A stretch of 64,000 bases of DNA from an uncultured Butyricimonas sp. (GCA_944321845.1 CALUMT010000002.1:1-64000); one strand, 5' to 3'; positions 54,598-63,696 are shown, counted from the stretch's first letter. The notes: generated by a model not told the origin, from the sequence alone. A program made the numbers and translations.

Positions 54598-55067
54598 AAC
54601 TTTATCATGGAACAAACAAGGATTTCGATAGGATAGATTTGCTGAAATCGAAACCGAACAAAGATTTTGGACGTGGATTCTACTTATCCGCGGAGTATGA
54701 ACAGGCTTTGAACATGGCGCAAGTAAAAGTTGAACAATTGGAGATCGGCAGTCCAATTGTTCAAAGCTACCTTGTTGAGGACGATGCCTTGAACGACCTA
54801 AGTGTACTCCGTTTTGACGGCTATTCTGAAGAATGGGCAAAATTCATTCTACTAAATCGGAACAATCCCTTCGAAAAACCTGTACATGAATATGACGTGG
54901 TTATTGGTCCCATAGCCAACGACCGAGTAGGTGTGCAATTGTGGCGATACGAGAACCATTCGATAGACCTTCCCACACTTGTACGCAACCTGCAATACAT
55001 GAAAGGTGTAACCTTTCAATATTTCTTCGGCACGGAACGTGCCATTAAACTATTGAAAAGGATATGA
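54594..55067 (+). CDS. DUF3990 protein, predicted ADP-ribosyltransferase-like toxin
   Basis: 157 residues from the ATG at 54594. Begins MKLYHGTNKDFDRIDLLKSK with the YHGT motif, then NKDFGRGFYLSAEYEQALNM, the Gly-x-Gly-(F/Y)-Y-x-(S/T) core found in ADP-ribosyltransferase folds, and VHEYDVVIGPIANDRVG. DUF3990 is an uncharacterised family; the resemblance to NAD-binding transferases (His in YHGT, the GFYLS strand) is my reading. Flanked by two small coupled genes, it looks like the toxin of a toxin-antitoxin unit. Confidence 0.8.
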   Translation: MKLYHGTNKDFDRIDLLKSKPNKDFGRGFYLSAEYEQALNMAQVKVEQLEIGSPIVQSYLVEDDALNDLSVLRFDGYSEEWAKFILLNRNNPFEKPVHEYDVVIGPIANDRVGVQLWRYENHSIDLPTLVRNLQYMKGVTFQYFFGTERAIKLLKRI

Positions 55068-55285
55068 GCGAGAAAACGGAAATGATGGCGGATATGATAA
55101 AGAACCTTGCCGCCCTGCTGACTGAACAAAACAGCGAGATGACTATGGAAGAGGCACTTACCACGGTTTTCAATTCAGAAACTTATCGAAAAGTAATGGA
55201 TGAACGAACACATTTCTATCATCAAAGTTGCCATTATGTGTTCGCTTTCCTGAAAGAGGAACTAACGAAAGGAAAGTTCGAATGA
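55064..55285 (+). CDS. Small helical third partner of the DUF3990 module
   Basis: 73 residues. Its ATG overlaps the DUF3990 stop (ATGA). The sequence is helical and acidic at the start (SEKTEMMADMIKNLAALLTE, then MTMEEALTTVFNSETYRKVM) and ends HYVFAFLKEELTKGKFE. The middle loosely resembles DUF3791 and other small antitoxins. It may be a second antitoxin or a chaperone. Function inferred only from coupling. Confidence 0.75.
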   Translation: MSEKTEMMADMIKNLAALLTEQNSEMTMEEALTTVFNSETYRKVMDERTHFYHQSCHYVFAFLKEELTKGKFE

Positions 55286-55289
55286 CGGT

Positions 55290-55494
55290 ACATGAGGATT
55301 CATAGCGCCAGTTACTTTTCCGTCTTGGCCGGACCGTTTCTTTTTTACGGGGATTGGGGTTGATAAAAGCAGCTCCAGTAAGGCTACTTTTCATACCGTC
55401 TTTTGATAAATTACTCTTACTCATGTTGTTTTTACTTTAATTTCAATACTTCTCGCCTCAAAGCCATATAATCCTTGGCCCCGTTGACATTCAC
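55290..55494 (-). pseudogene. Debris of a conjugative-element ParA/DUF3408 gene pair
   Basis: On the minus strand a short tail reads VNVNGAKDYMALRREVLKLK then stop (55494-55432), like the end of ParA-type ATPases of Bacteroidota conjugative transposons. Seven nt later an ATG at 55424 opens MSKSNLSKDGMKSSLTGAAF then INPNPRKKE, resembling the start of the next gene of such operons, but it loses similarity after about 42 residues, where the DUF3990 module begins. Neither is complete. The family match is from memory and should be treated with caution. Confidence 0.4.
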
Positions 55495-55703
55495 TGGAAT
55501 ACTCGTTCATTAACTCTCGCGCACCACCATTTCCACGGAACATTGCCTGGGATTTTCCCCGAAACGCTCTCCCGCGAAGAGGGTTCTCCCCTTCTCCCAT
55601 TTCCCTCGGCCCGGGGCTATATCTCCTCTCCTTCTCAACTGCTCCACATTCGAACCACTTCCTAACCATCTCCTATTCACTTCCTATTTTAATAGGGTAT
55701 TAA
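55495..55703. other. Gap upstream of the third DUF6266-like gene
   Basis: A GC-richer stretch with an open minus-strand frame of biased composition but no recognisable product. I see nothing else in it. Confidence 0.4.
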
Positions 55704-55734
55704 TTGCTTTTGAAAACTAATTTACTTACCTTTG
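55704..55734 (+). promoter_or_regulatory. Promoter of the third DUF6266-like gene
   Basis: TTG at 55704-55706 (in AATTG), 20-nt spacer, TACCTTTG at 55727-55734. Leader of about 95 nt, purine-rich like that of copy 1 (both contain GGAGGAT). Confidence 0.6.
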
Positions 55735-55835
55735 TAACAAGGGGAATAGAGGGAGGAAAGGGGGAGGATACGGGGCGGATGGAAGGAAGGGATTCCCGGG
55801 ATAAACACGAGGTATAACACGAAACAAAAAAAGAT

Positions 55836-56480
55836 ATGAAAATTACCGATCCGGCAGGCAGAATGCTCCACGGACGCGTGGGCAACATGATTTATTACTC
55901 GTACAACGGGAAAACGTACGCCCGGAGGGTGTCCGTGACCGGGGAAAAGAAACGGAGTCCCCGGAGCGAGAAGCAGCGGGCTTCCTCCGAACGATTCTAT
56001 GCCATGCAGATGCTGTACAAATGGTTCCGCGAGAAGGTGTCGCCGGACATCTGGCGGCTGGCGGCGAAACGGGCGGGGATGATGCCGCATAACCTGTTCC
56101 ACCGGGCGAACCACGGGTGTATCGACGGCGAGGGACGGATGGCCGACCCGATGGGGTTCCGGTTCTCGGACGGGGAATTGCTGCTGCCGTGGGAGATTGC
56201 CGTGGAGTCGCTGGGCGACGGGAGGTTCCGGGCCTCGTGGGTGGAGGAACGGGATGGCGTGACGGCGGCCGCAACAGATCGCCTGCTGGTGGGCGTGCTG
56301 TACGACACGAGCCCGATGAGCGCGCGGCTGGTGCCCGGGGTGAGCGGCACGCGGGGTGACGGGCAGGGCGAGTTCACGCTCGATCCGGGACAGGGACAAG
56401 CGGCGCACGTGTACCTGTTCTTCGAGCGGGAGGACGGGACGGCCTATTCCCCCTCGCGGTGTTTCCGGGTGACGTGGTGA
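55836..56480 (+). CDS. DUF6266-like protein, copy 3 of 3
   Basis: 214 residues, no signal peptide. Same layout as copy 1: GRVGNMIYYSYNGKTYARRV, a basic helix (SEKQRASSERFYAMQMLYKW), SPDIWRLAAKRAGMMPHNLF, FRFSDGELLLPWEIAVESLG and the final AHVYLFFEREDGTAYSPSRC. The gene is strikingly GC-rich compared with copy 1 although the proteins align throughout. No known function. It is followed by an M48 protease gene on the same strand with its own promoter. Confidence 0.8.
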   Translation: MKITDPAGRMLHGRVGNMIYYSYNGKTYARRVSVTGEKKRSPRSEKQRASSERFYAMQMLYKWFREKVSPDIWRLAAKRAGMMPHNLFHRANHGCIDGEGRMADPMGFRFSDGELLLPWEIAVESLGDGRFRASWVEERDGVTAAATDRLLVGVLYDTSPMSARLVPGVSGTRGDGQGEFTLDPGQGQAAHVYLFFEREDGTAYSPSRCFRVTW

Positions 56481-56500
56481 GAGGAATCGGGAGTGGGGAT

Positions 56501-56531
56501 TTCGATTAGTGGGAGATTATTCGTACCTTCG
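56501..56531 (+). promoter_or_regulatory. Promoter of the M48 protease gene
   Basis: TTCG at 56501-56504, 19-nt spacer, TACCTTCG at 56524-56531; each box differs by one base from the TTTG / TAnnTTTG consensus. Confidence 0.5.
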
Positions 56532-56603
56532 TGTCGCAGTACCCGCGTGATTTCCCGCCGGGGAACGGGGGTGCCGGGTTGTAACACGTTTATTTGTAAA
56601 GGA

Positions 56604-57398
56604 ATGATGAAAAGATTTTTTTTGAAGGTGGCCGTCGGGCTGCTGGGCGTGTGCCTGGCCGGGCCGGTGATGGCGCAGTTTAACCTGAAGAAGGCGTTGA
56701 GCGGGGCACAGAAGGTGGCCCAGGCCGTGACGCTGAATGACGAACAGCTGGCGGCGTACGTGAAGGAATACGTCGCGTGGATGGACTCGACGAACGTGGT
56801 GTGCGGGGAGGACAGTCCCTACACGAAGCGGTTGAGGAAGTTGACCGAGGGATTGGGAGACGCCGAGGGCGTGGCGTTGAATTTCAAGGTGTACAACGTG
56901 AAGGAAGTGAACGCTTTCGCCTGCGCTGACGGGAGCGTGCGGGTGTTCTCGGCGCTGATGGACATCATGACGGACGAGGAGTTGCTGGGTGTCATCGGGC
57001 ACGAGATCGGGCACGTGGCTCACCGCGACACGAAAAGGGGGTTCCAGACCTCGCTGTTGACATCGGCGCTGAAGGACGGTATCGCCATGACGGGCGACAA
57101 GGCTGCCCGGTTGACCGATTCACAATTGGGCGAGCTGAGCGAGGCGCTGGTGAATGCCCGCTACTCGCGGAAACAGGAGCAGGAAGCGGACGATTACGGC
57201 TACGAGTTCCTGCAGAAGGCCGGGAAGAATCCCTGGGCGATGGCCATGTCGTTCCGCAAGCTGAAGGAGCTGGAGGAGTCGAACGGGGCCAGCGGGATGA
57301 ATTTCCTGAACCAGTTGTTCTCCACGCATCCCGACCTGGACACGCGCATCAAGCGCATGGAGGAACGGGCACAAAAAGAAGGTATTACGCGGCCATAA
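56604..57398 (+). CDS. M48-family metalloprotease
   Basis: 264 residues from the ATG at 56604; the next codon is also ATG and suits the AAAGGA ribosome-binding site slightly better. Signal peptide (about 1-24, VAVGLLGVCLAGPVMAQ). The zinc motif HEIGH lies in LLGVIGHEIGHVAHRDTKRG, with the third ligand Glu in SRKQEQEADDYGYEFLQKAG. Single-domain periplasmic peptidase of the BepA/LoiP type, implicated in outer-membrane protein quality control in other bacteria. The RsmI-like gene follows after 11 nt. Confidence 0.93.
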   Translation: MMKRFFLKVAVGLLGVCLAGPVMAQFNLKKALSGAQKVAQAVTLNDEQLAAYVKEYVAWMDSTNVVCGEDSPYTKRLRKLTEGLGDAEGVALNFKVYNVKEVNAFACADGSVRVFSALMDIMTDEELLGVIGHEIGHVAHRDTKRGFQTSLLTSALKDGIAMTGDKAARLTDSQLGELSEALVNARYSRKQEQEADDYGYEFLQKAGKNPWAMAMSFRKLKELEESNGASGMNFLNQLFSTHPDLDTRIKRMEERAQKEGITRP

Positions 57399-57409
57399 GG
57401 AGGTGAAAC

Positions 57410-58120
57410 ATGGGAAAATTATATTTGTTACCGAACGTGCTGGGTGACGGGACCATCGAGGGGGTGATCCCGCCCGGGGTGCGCGAGCGCATCAAGACGA
57501 TAAAAGTGTTCGCCACGGAGAACGCGAAGAATACGCGGCGCTATCTCAAGCAGCTGGACCGGGAGATCGTGATCGACGAGCTGACGTTCCTCGACCTGAA
57601 CGAGCATTCGGACCAGCGGCAGGTGGAGGCCATTCTCCCCTATCTCGACGAGGGCGACGTGGGGGTGATCTCGGAGGCGGGATGCCCCGGTATCGCCGAC
57701 CCGGGGGCGGAGCTGGTGGAACTGGCGCACCGTCACGGGGTGGAGGTGGTGCCGCTGGTGGGGCCGTCGTCCATCCTGCTGGCACTGATTGCCTCGGGAT
57801 GCACGGGACAGCGGTTCGCCTTTAACGGCTACCTGCCGGTGAACAAGGGTGAACGGGCACGGGCCCTGCGGGCTTACGAGCGGCAGTCGGCAGCGGAGGA
57901 CCGCACGCAGGTATTTATCGAGACACCGTACCGCAACGTGCAGTTGTTCGAGGAAATGCTGGCCGTGCTTTCGCCGGCAACGCGGCTCACCATTGCCCGG
58001 GATATTACCACGGGCGACGAGTGGATACGCACCCGGACTGTGAAGGAATGGCGGGGCGAACACCCGGACATACACAAGCACCCGGCTATTTTCGTTTTCC
58101 ATGCCGGGGGACGGGGATAA
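57410..58120 (+). CDS. SAM-dependent methyltransferase, tetrapyrrole methylase/RsmI-like
   Basis: 236 residues. Tetrapyrrole-methylase fold with GKLYLLPNVLGDGT, ISEAGCPGIADPGAELVELA and VPLVGPSSILLALIASG, and QVFIETPYRNVQLFEEML. Shorter than RsmI of Escherichia (about 286 residues), which 2'-O-methylates 16S rRNA C1402; this short form is common in Bacteroidota and its substrate is not established. The start is preceded by AGGAGG. Downstream of the M48 protease by 11 nt. Confidence 0.9.
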   Translation: MGKLYLLPNVLGDGTIEGVIPPGVRERIKTIKVFATENAKNTRRYLKQLDREIVIDELTFLDLNEHSDQRQVEAILPYLDEGDVGVISEAGCPGIADPGAELVELAHRHGVEVVPLVGPSSILLALIASGCTGQRFAFNGYLPVNKGERARALRAYERQSAAEDRTQVFIETPYRNVQLFEEMLAVLSPATRLTIARDITTGDEWIRTRTVKEWRGEHPDIHKHPAIFVFHAGGRG

Positions 58121-58230
58121 CCCCCGCGGAAGCTCCCGGGCGAGGCTACTCCCGACACGGGGTGTAGATGCCAGTCCCGGGGGAATGACAGGAAAAACGG
58201 GCCACTACCGGCACGACCCGCAGGAAAAAA

Positions 58231-58253
58231 GCCCGACAGGAATCCTGCCGGGC
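58231..58253 (-). terminator. Terminator of the proline dehydrogenase gene
   Basis: GCCCGACAGGA and TCCTGCCGGGC pair with one mismatch; on the minus strand the hairpin is followed by six T. Confidence 0.85.
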
Positions 58254-58296
58254 CAAAACACATGAAAACGTCCCGCCAGGGCGGGTTTGGAGTCAG

Positions 58297-59466
58297 TCAG
58301 GCTTTTCGACGCCTGGCTATTTCTATTTTCAGCATACGGAGTTCTCGACCGGTCTGCCCCGCCACGGAGGTATTCTCCTCGGCACGCCGGAGCAGGTAGG
58401 GCAACACGTCCCGCACGGAGGCATAAGGAACGTACTTGGTGACGTTGTACCCCTCGCGGGCGAGGTTGAAGGAGATGTTGTCGCTCATGCCGAGCAACTG
58501 GGCGAAGAATACGCGGGAGTCGCCGCGGGCGATGCCTCGCTCGTCAAGAAGGCGGGCAAGCTTGTAGTTGCTTTCCTCGTTGTGGGTGCCCATGAACATC
58601 TCGAAGCGGTCGAGATGCTCGACCGTGAAGCGGACGGCGGCATCGAAGTTCTCGTCGGTGGCCTGCTTGGTGGGGCATATCGGGTCGGGGTATCCCATTC
58701 GGGTGGCCCGTTCGCGCTCGGCTTCCATGTAGGCGCCGCGGACGAATTTCACGCCGGCAATGTAGCCGTTGGCCGTGGCGTCATCCAGGATGCGGCGCAG
58801 GTAGGGCATGCGGTCGTGACGGTACATCTGGAGGGTGGCGAAGACGATGGCTCTTTTTTTATTGAACAGGCGCATGGCCTCGTCGGTAAGGCGGTCGATG
58901 GCCTCCTGGAAACAGTAGTCCTCGGCATCGACCAGGACGCGGACATTGTTGTCATAAGCCCGCGTGCAAAGGGCCATAAAACGTTCGCGGAACGCGTTGA
59001 AATGGAACCGGTCATCGGCAGTCATCTCGTTCGGGCGCTCGGAAGCCTTGGCAAGAATCTCGTCGGTGGTGATGGTGGAAGGTTTGAACACGGCGTAGGC
59101 CAGGTTGGGATTATCCTTGGCGAAATCTATCGAACGGATGGTTTCCTCGAAAGTGGCCTGTATCCCGTCGGGAGTCTGCTCGCTCTCGGCAGAATAGTCG
59201 AGGGTGGTCTTGACGTTGAATTTCTGCAGGTGGTTGATGATGGGTACACAGTCCTGCAACGTCTCTCCCCCGACGAATTGCTTGTAGAGGGTAGGTTTCA
59301 CGGCCCAGGAGAGCGGGAAATGTATTTTCAGGGCCACGCCCGTGAGCACCTTGGCGCATTTCACCAACCCGGGATGACCGATGACGCTGAAAAGCCGGTA
59401 AGCGTTTTGCAGCTCACCGTCGGATTTGGCGGAGAAGGCAATCTCCGTGTTATTAAAGTCCAGCAT
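58297..59466 (-). CDS. Proline dehydrogenase
   Basis: 389 residues from the ATG at 59466 (MLDFNNTEIAFSAKSDGELQ). A longer reading to 59544 adds 26 residues without support. PRODH barrel features: TTLDYSAESEQTPDGIQATF, VRVLVDAEDYCFQEAIDRLT, GVKFVRGAYMEAERERA, FMGTHNEESN and the C-terminal TKYVPYASVRDVLPYLLRRA-EEN region that binds FAD and proline. It oxidises proline to pyrroline-5-carboxylate. The P5C dehydrogenase gene lies 92 nt upstream on the same strand, so the two steps are encoded separately rather than as a PutA fusion. Confidence 0.95.
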   Translation of the reverse strand: MLDFNNTEIAFSAKSDGELQNAYRLFSVIGHPGLVKCAKVLTGVALKIHFPLSWAVKPTLYKQFVGGETLQDCVPIINHLQKFNVKTTLDYSAESEQTPDGIQATFEETIRSIDFAKDNPNLAYAVFKPSTITTDEILAKASERPNEMTADDRFHFNAFRERFMALCTRAYDNNVRVLVDAEDYCFQEAIDRLTDEAMRLFNKKRAIVFATLQMYRHDRMPYLRRILDDATANGYIAGVKFVRGAYMEAERERATRMGYPDPICPTKQATDENFDAAVRFTVEHLDRFEMFMGTHNEESNYKLARLLDERGIARGDSRVFFAQLLGMSDNISFNLAREGYNVTKYVPYASVRDVLPYLLRRAEENTSVAGQTGRELRMLKIEIARRRKA

Positions 59467-59558
59467 GATGTAAAGTTTGTCGATTGAAATGTTCAGGTAG
59501 TCGGAAAAGGGTATGCCGGACGGACCGTAGGCGATTGCCGGCATACCTTTTCAAGAGG

Positions 59559-61190
59559 TCATTCTTCCCCGAGGAAGGGGTAGGCGTAGCTTGTAGGCGG
59601 AACGAGGCATTCCTTGATGCAGCGCGGGTTGGTCCAGCGAATCAGGTTCAACGGACCGCCGGCTTTGTCGTTAGTCCCGGAAGCGCGGGAGCCGCCGAAG
59701 GGTTGCTGGGCGATGACGGCACCGGTAGGCTTGTCGTTGATGTAGAAGTTACCGGCCGAGTAGCGCAGCGTGTTGAAAGCCTTGTCGATGGCGTAACGGT
59801 CCCGGGCGAAGATGGAACCGGTCAAGCCGTAGGGCGAGGTGCGGTCGCAGAGCGCGAGGGTTTCCTCGTACTTGGCATCGTCGTAAACGTATATGGTGAT
59901 GACGGGACCGAATATCTCCTCGACCATGCTCTTGAAGAACGGATCGGTGGTCCGGATGACGGTCGGCTCGACGAAGTAACCCACGGACTTGTCGCCATTG
60001 CCACCGAAGACAATCTCGGCATCGGGCGACTGCTTGGCATAATTGATGTAACTCATGATATTGTCGAAGGATGCCTCGTCGATGACGGCATTGATGAAGT
60101 TGGTGAAGTCGCGCACGTCACCCATCTTGATTTCCTTGAGCATGTCGCCCACGTTATCCCTGATTTCCTTCCAGAGGGATGAGGGGATGTAGGCGCGGGA
60201 TCCGGCGGAACATTTCTGTCCCTGGTACTCGAAGGCGCCGCGCACGATGGCCGTGGCCACATCGAGGGGTGAAGCGGACGGATGAACAAAGATGAAGTTC
60301 TTGCCACCGGTTTCGCCCACGATCTTCGGGTAGGACTTGTAATGGCCGAGGTTCTCCCCTATCTGGCGCCAGAGCGTATTGAAGGTGGCGGTAGAACCCG
60401 TGAAATGGAATCCGGCCAGGTCGGGACTGGCGGTGATTACCTTACCGATGACGCTTCCCTGTCCCGGGATGAAGTTCACCACGCCGTCGGGCAGGCCGGC
60501 CTCCTGGAACACTTTCATCAGCAAGTAGTTCGAGTGCAAGGCCGTGGTCGACGGTTTCCACACGGCGGTATTACCCATCATGGCGGGAGCCATGTTCAGG
60601 TTGGAGGCGATGGAAGTGAAATTGAAAGGCGTGAGCGAGAACACGAAACCTTCCAGGGCCCGGTACTCCATGCGGTTCAGTATGCCCGGGTCGGAATAGG
60701 GCTGGTCAGCATACACCTGCCCGGCGTAGAAGGTGCTGAAGCGCAGAAAGTCTATCAGCTCGCAGGGAGCGTCAATCTCGGCCTGGAAAGGATTCTTGCT
60801 CTGGCCAAGCATGACGGAGGCGTTCAGCAGGTAGCGGTATTTGGTGGCGAACAGTTCGGCCACGCGGAGCATCACGGAAGCGCGTTCCACCCAAGGAAGC
60901 TCGGACCATTCCTTGTGCGCCTTCATGGCGGCGTCGATAGCCATTTGCACTTCTTTCTCGCCGGCCTTGTGGTAGGTGGCCAGCACGTGGTGATGGTCAT
61001 GGGGCATGACAACTTTCCCGGTGTTGCCGGTACGGATTTCCTTGCCGCCGATGATCAAGGGGATGTCCCACACCTCGGAACTGAGTTGTTCCAGGGCGCT
61101 CTTCAGGGCTTTTTTCTCACTCGACCCGGGGGCATAGGCTTTCACCGGCTCATTCATGGGCTTGGGGAATTTAAAAATAGCGTTATCCAT
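59559..61190 (-). CDS. pruA: L-glutamate gamma-semialdehyde (P5C) dehydrogenase
   Basis: 543 residues. Aldehyde-dehydrogenase fold: Rossmann glycine FHFTGSTATFNTLWRQIG, catalytic Glu in IVGETGGKNFIFVHPSASPL, nucleophile Cys in EYQGQKCSAGSRAYIP, and C-terminal QQPFGGSRASGTNDKAGGPL. The N-terminal PVKAYAPGSSEKKALKSALE and the length identify the eukaryote-like P5CDH1 group. It turns glutamate semialdehyde into glutamate with NAD. Adjacent to proline dehydrogenase; divergent from guaA. Confidence 0.95.
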   Translation of the reverse strand: MDNAIFKFPKPMNEPVKAYAPGSSEKKALKSALEQLSSEVWDIPLIIGGKEIRTGNTGKVVMPHDHHHVLATYHKAGEKEVQMAIDAAMKAHKEWSELPWVERASVMLRVAELFATKYRYLLNASVMLGQSKNPFQAEIDAPCELIDFLRFSTFYAGQVYADQPYSDPGILNRMEYRALEGFVFSLTPFNFTSIASNLNMAPAMMGNTAVWKPSTTALHSNYLLMKVFQEAGLPDGVVNFIPGQGSVIGKVITASPDLAGFHFTGSTATFNTLWRQIGENLGHYKSYPKIVGETGGKNFIFVHPSASPLDVATAIVRGAFEYQGQKCSAGSRAYIPSSLWKEIRDNVGDMLKEIKMGDVRDFTNFINAVIDEASFDNIMSYINYAKQSPDAEIVFGGNGDKSVGYFVEPTVIRTTDPFFKSMVEEIFGPVITIYVYDDAKYEETLALCDRTSPYGLTGSIFARDRYAIDKAFNTLRYSAGNFYINDKPTGAVIAQQPFGGSRASGTNDKAGGPLNLIRWTNPRCIKECLVPPTSYAYPFLGEE

Positions 61191-61316
61191 AATACTCCAA
61201 TTTTTTAATGATTGTTTTACAAAACTTCGTGCCTAAATATAAGAAATATATTTAATTATGGAAATGATAAATGTGCGTTAATATATATTAATTCACCATA
61301 CTACCTACTTTTTTCC

Positions 61317-61324
61317 TATATTCG
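61317..61324 (+). promoter_or_regulatory. -7 box of guaA
   Basis: TATATTCG 26 nt upstream of the guaA ATG, one base from TAnnTTTG. No clear distal box at 19-21 nt. Confidence 0.35.
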
Positions 61325-61349
61325 CGGTAGAATTAAACTAAAGATACTC

Positions 61350-62879
61350 ATGCAAGAAAAGATTCTTATACTTGATTTCGGTTCCCAGTACACGCAGCTT
61401 ATCGCTCGACGCGTGAGGGAATTGAACGTGTATTGCGAGATTTATCCTTACAACCGTTTCCCCGCGCCGGACGAGAGCGTGAAAGGGGTTATCCTGTCAG
61501 GAAGCCCGTTCTCGGTACGCGACGAGAAGGCCCCGCGACCGGACCTGTCGGCCATCAAGGGGCAGTTGCCCCTCCTCGGGGTGTGCTACGGGGCACAGTA
61601 CCTGGCTCACTATTACGGGGGCGAGGTGAAGGCCTCCAACAAGCGGGAATACGGACGCGCTAATCTCTCGTTCGTGGATAAAACCTGCCCGCTGTTCAAG
61701 GGCATCAGCCAGCATTCGCAGGTATGGATGTCGCACGGCGACACGATCGAACACCTGCCCGGAAACTACACGGTAGTGGCCAGCACGGCCGACGTGGAGA
61801 ATGCCGCCTACGCCGTGGGAGGCGAGACGACCTTCGGGATACAGTTCCACCCGGAAGTGTACCACAGCACGGAGGGATTGGCCCTGTTGCGTAATTTCGT
61901 GGTAGACGTGTGCGGTTGCCACCAGGATTGGACGCCGGATTCCTTCATCGAGACGACGGTGACCGAATTGCGGAAGAAACTGGGCGATGACCGGGTGATC
62001 CTCGGCTTGTCGGGCGGTGTGGACTCAACGGTAGCTGCCATGTTGCTGCACCGGGCCATAGGACCGAACCTGACCTGTATTTTCGTGGACAACGGTTTGT
62101 TGCGGAAGGATGAATTCACTTCCGTGATGGAGAATTACAAGGATTTGGGATTGAACGTTATCGGTGTGGATGCCGGGGATTTGTTCCTTTCCCGTTTGGC
62201 GGGGGTGGAAGAACCGGAACGGAAACGGAAGATCATTGGGGCTACATTCGTGGACGTGTTCGATGCCGAATCAAAGAAGGTGAAGGATGCCAAATGGCTG
62301 GGACAAGGTACGATTTACCCGGACGTGATCGAATCATCATCCGTGAACGGCCCGTCACAGACCATCAAGTCGCATCATAACGTGGGCGGTCTCCCCGACT
62401 ACATGAAGCTGAAGGTTGTGGAACCGTTGCGCCTGCTGTTCAAGGACGAGGTTCGCCGCGTGGGCCGCAGCCTGGGATTGGCGGACAAGTTCCTGAATCG
62501 CCACCCGTTCCCGGGACCGGGATTGGCTATCCGTATCCTGGGTGAAATCACCAAGGAGAAGGTGAGATTGTTGCAAGAGGCCGATGCCATCTACATATCC
62601 ATGTTGCAGGAAGAAGGGCTTTACGACCAGGTTTGGCAAGCCGGTACCATCCTGCTGCCCGTGAAGAGTGTCGGGGTAATGGGCGACGAACGCACGTACG
62701 AGAGCGTGGTTGCCTTACGTGCCGTGGAATCAACGGACGGGATGACAGCCGACTGGTGCCACCTCCCCTACGAGTTCCTGGCCCGGGTATCAAACCGGAT
62801 TATCAACAACGTGCGGGGCATCAACCGCGTGGTTTACGACATCAGTTCCAAACCACCTGCCACGATCGAATGGGAATAA
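61350..62879 (+). CDS. guaA: GMP synthase (glutamine-hydrolysing)
   Basis: 509 residues from the ATG at 61350 ([20 protein letters not shown]); a longer upstream frame is translated leader. Class I amidotransferase with nucleophile Cys in [16 protein letters not shown] and the His-Glu pair in [13 protein letters not shown]-pyrophosphatase P-loop [21 protein letters not shown]-terminal dimerisation domain ending KPPATIEWE. It converts XMP to GMP in the cytoplasm. Single gene with its own promoter and a strong terminator. Confidence 0.97.
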   Translation: MQEKILILDFGSQYTQLIARRVRELNVYCEIYPYNRFPAPDESVKGVILSGSPFSVRDEKAPRPDLSAIKGQLPLLGVCYGAQYLAHYYGGEVKASNKREYGRANLSFVDKTCPLFKGISQHSQVWMSHGDTIEHLPGNYTVVASTADVENAAYAVGGETTFGIQFHPEVYHSTEGLALLRNFVVDVCGCHQDWTPDSFIETTVTELRKKLGDDRVILGLSGGVDSTVAAMLLHRAIGPNLTCIFVDNGLLRKDEFTSVMENYKDLGLNVIGVDAGDLFLSRLAGVEEPERKRKIIGATFVDVFDAESKKVKDAKWLGQGTIYPDVIESSSVNGPSQTIKSHHNVGGLPDYMKLKVVEPLRLLFKDEVRRVGRSLGLADKFLNRHPFPGPGLAIRILGEITKEKVRLLQEADAIYISMLQEEGLYDQVWQAGTILLPVKSVGVMGDERTYESVVALRAVESTDGMTADWCHLPYEFLARVSNRIINNVRGINRVVYDISSKPPATIEWE

Positions 62880-62904
62880 GCGGCTAACCGCGTGATCCGA
62901 TATA

Positions 62905-62944
62905 AAAACGAGTGCGACCCAGAACATTGAGTCGCACTCGTTTT
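62905..62944. terminator. Terminator after guaA, bidirectional
   Basis: AAAACGAGTGCGAC and GTCGCACTCGTTTT form a perfect 14-bp stem with a 12-nt loop. It serves guaA and possibly the convergent Dph6-like gene. Confidence 0.9.
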
Positions 62945-62980
62945 ATTTGTAGGAACATCCGCCTTTCCCTCTCCCCTCCT

Positions 62981-63682
62981 TCAAGCCTCCAGACCGGCGT
63001 ACCAGTAGGAGAATGCCTGCTCACGGCCATCAGCAAGCCGAATGGAAAGCTGTCCCGGGGAAGGCGTCCCCAGGCGGAAAGGCACGGGGAACGAGAAAAG
63101 AGGACCATCATGGCAGAAGGTATGGTATTCCCCGTTTTCGCCACAAACATCCACGCCGGGAGGAAAACTCTCCACCAGTTCCCGGGTAAGCGGACGACCG
63201 ACGTATTCTTCTCCCAGGGCGGAGGCGGTCGTGGTGACAATAACACTCCGCAATCCAGAAGTGAAATATTCCTCCATGACCTGCTCCGGGCTCAGGTGCC
63301 ACAAGGGCTCCACGACGGAAATGCCTTCCGGCGAGAGAATCTGTTCCCGGTACACCCGGACATCATGCAGGGGCACGTCACCGAAGATGAAGGCGGAAAC
63401 ACCCTCTTCCCGAAAACGGGCGGCAGCTTGTCGGGTGACAGCAGCATAATCCGACAACCCGTCAGGAATACCCGTTTCCACTACCCGCAACGGGATTCCG
63501 ATACTCTCCGCCTGACGTTCCAGCAAGGCCAAGGGTATGGCGTGAAAGGAGGAACGTTTCCTTTTATCAATCATCGTCAACAAGGCGATGACCTCGTACT
63601 CGCCCGACTGGAGAATCTTATGAAGGGCGAGGGCCGAATCCTTGCCCCCGCTCCAGTTAAAGACAGCTTTTATCTTTTGCAT
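62981..63682 (-). CDS. Dph6-like ATP-binding protein
   Basis: 233 residues. N-terminal PP-loop [19 protein letters not shown] and the family motif [13 protein letters not shown] near residue 195. The family is known from archaea and eukaryotes as diphthine-ammonia ligase; bacteria lack diphthamide, so the bacterial substrate is unknown. The sequence [20 protein letters not shown] also fits. Lies between guaA (convergent) and hppA, 14 nt after the pyrophosphatase stop region on the same strand. Confidence 0.88.
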   Translation of the reverse strand: MQKIKAVFNWSGGKDSALALHKILQSGEYEVIALLTMIDKRKRSSFHAIPLALLERQAESIGIPLRVVETGIPDGLSDYAAVTRQAAARFREEGVSAFIFGDVPLHDVRVYREQILSPEGISVVEPLWHLSPEQVMEEYFTSGLRSVIVTTTASALGEEYVGRPLTRELVESFPPGVDVCGENGEYHTFCHDGPLFSFPVPFRLGTPSPGQLSIRLADGREQAFSYWYAGLEA

Positions 63683-63696
63683 AAACTTTTACCGTG

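Noticed and set aside
55421..55669. 82-codon minus-strand frame upstream of DUF6266-like copy 3
   Set aside because: The product (RRYSPGPREMGEGENPL) is compositionally odd and a different frame of the same DNA gives the ParA-like tail, which is more convincing.
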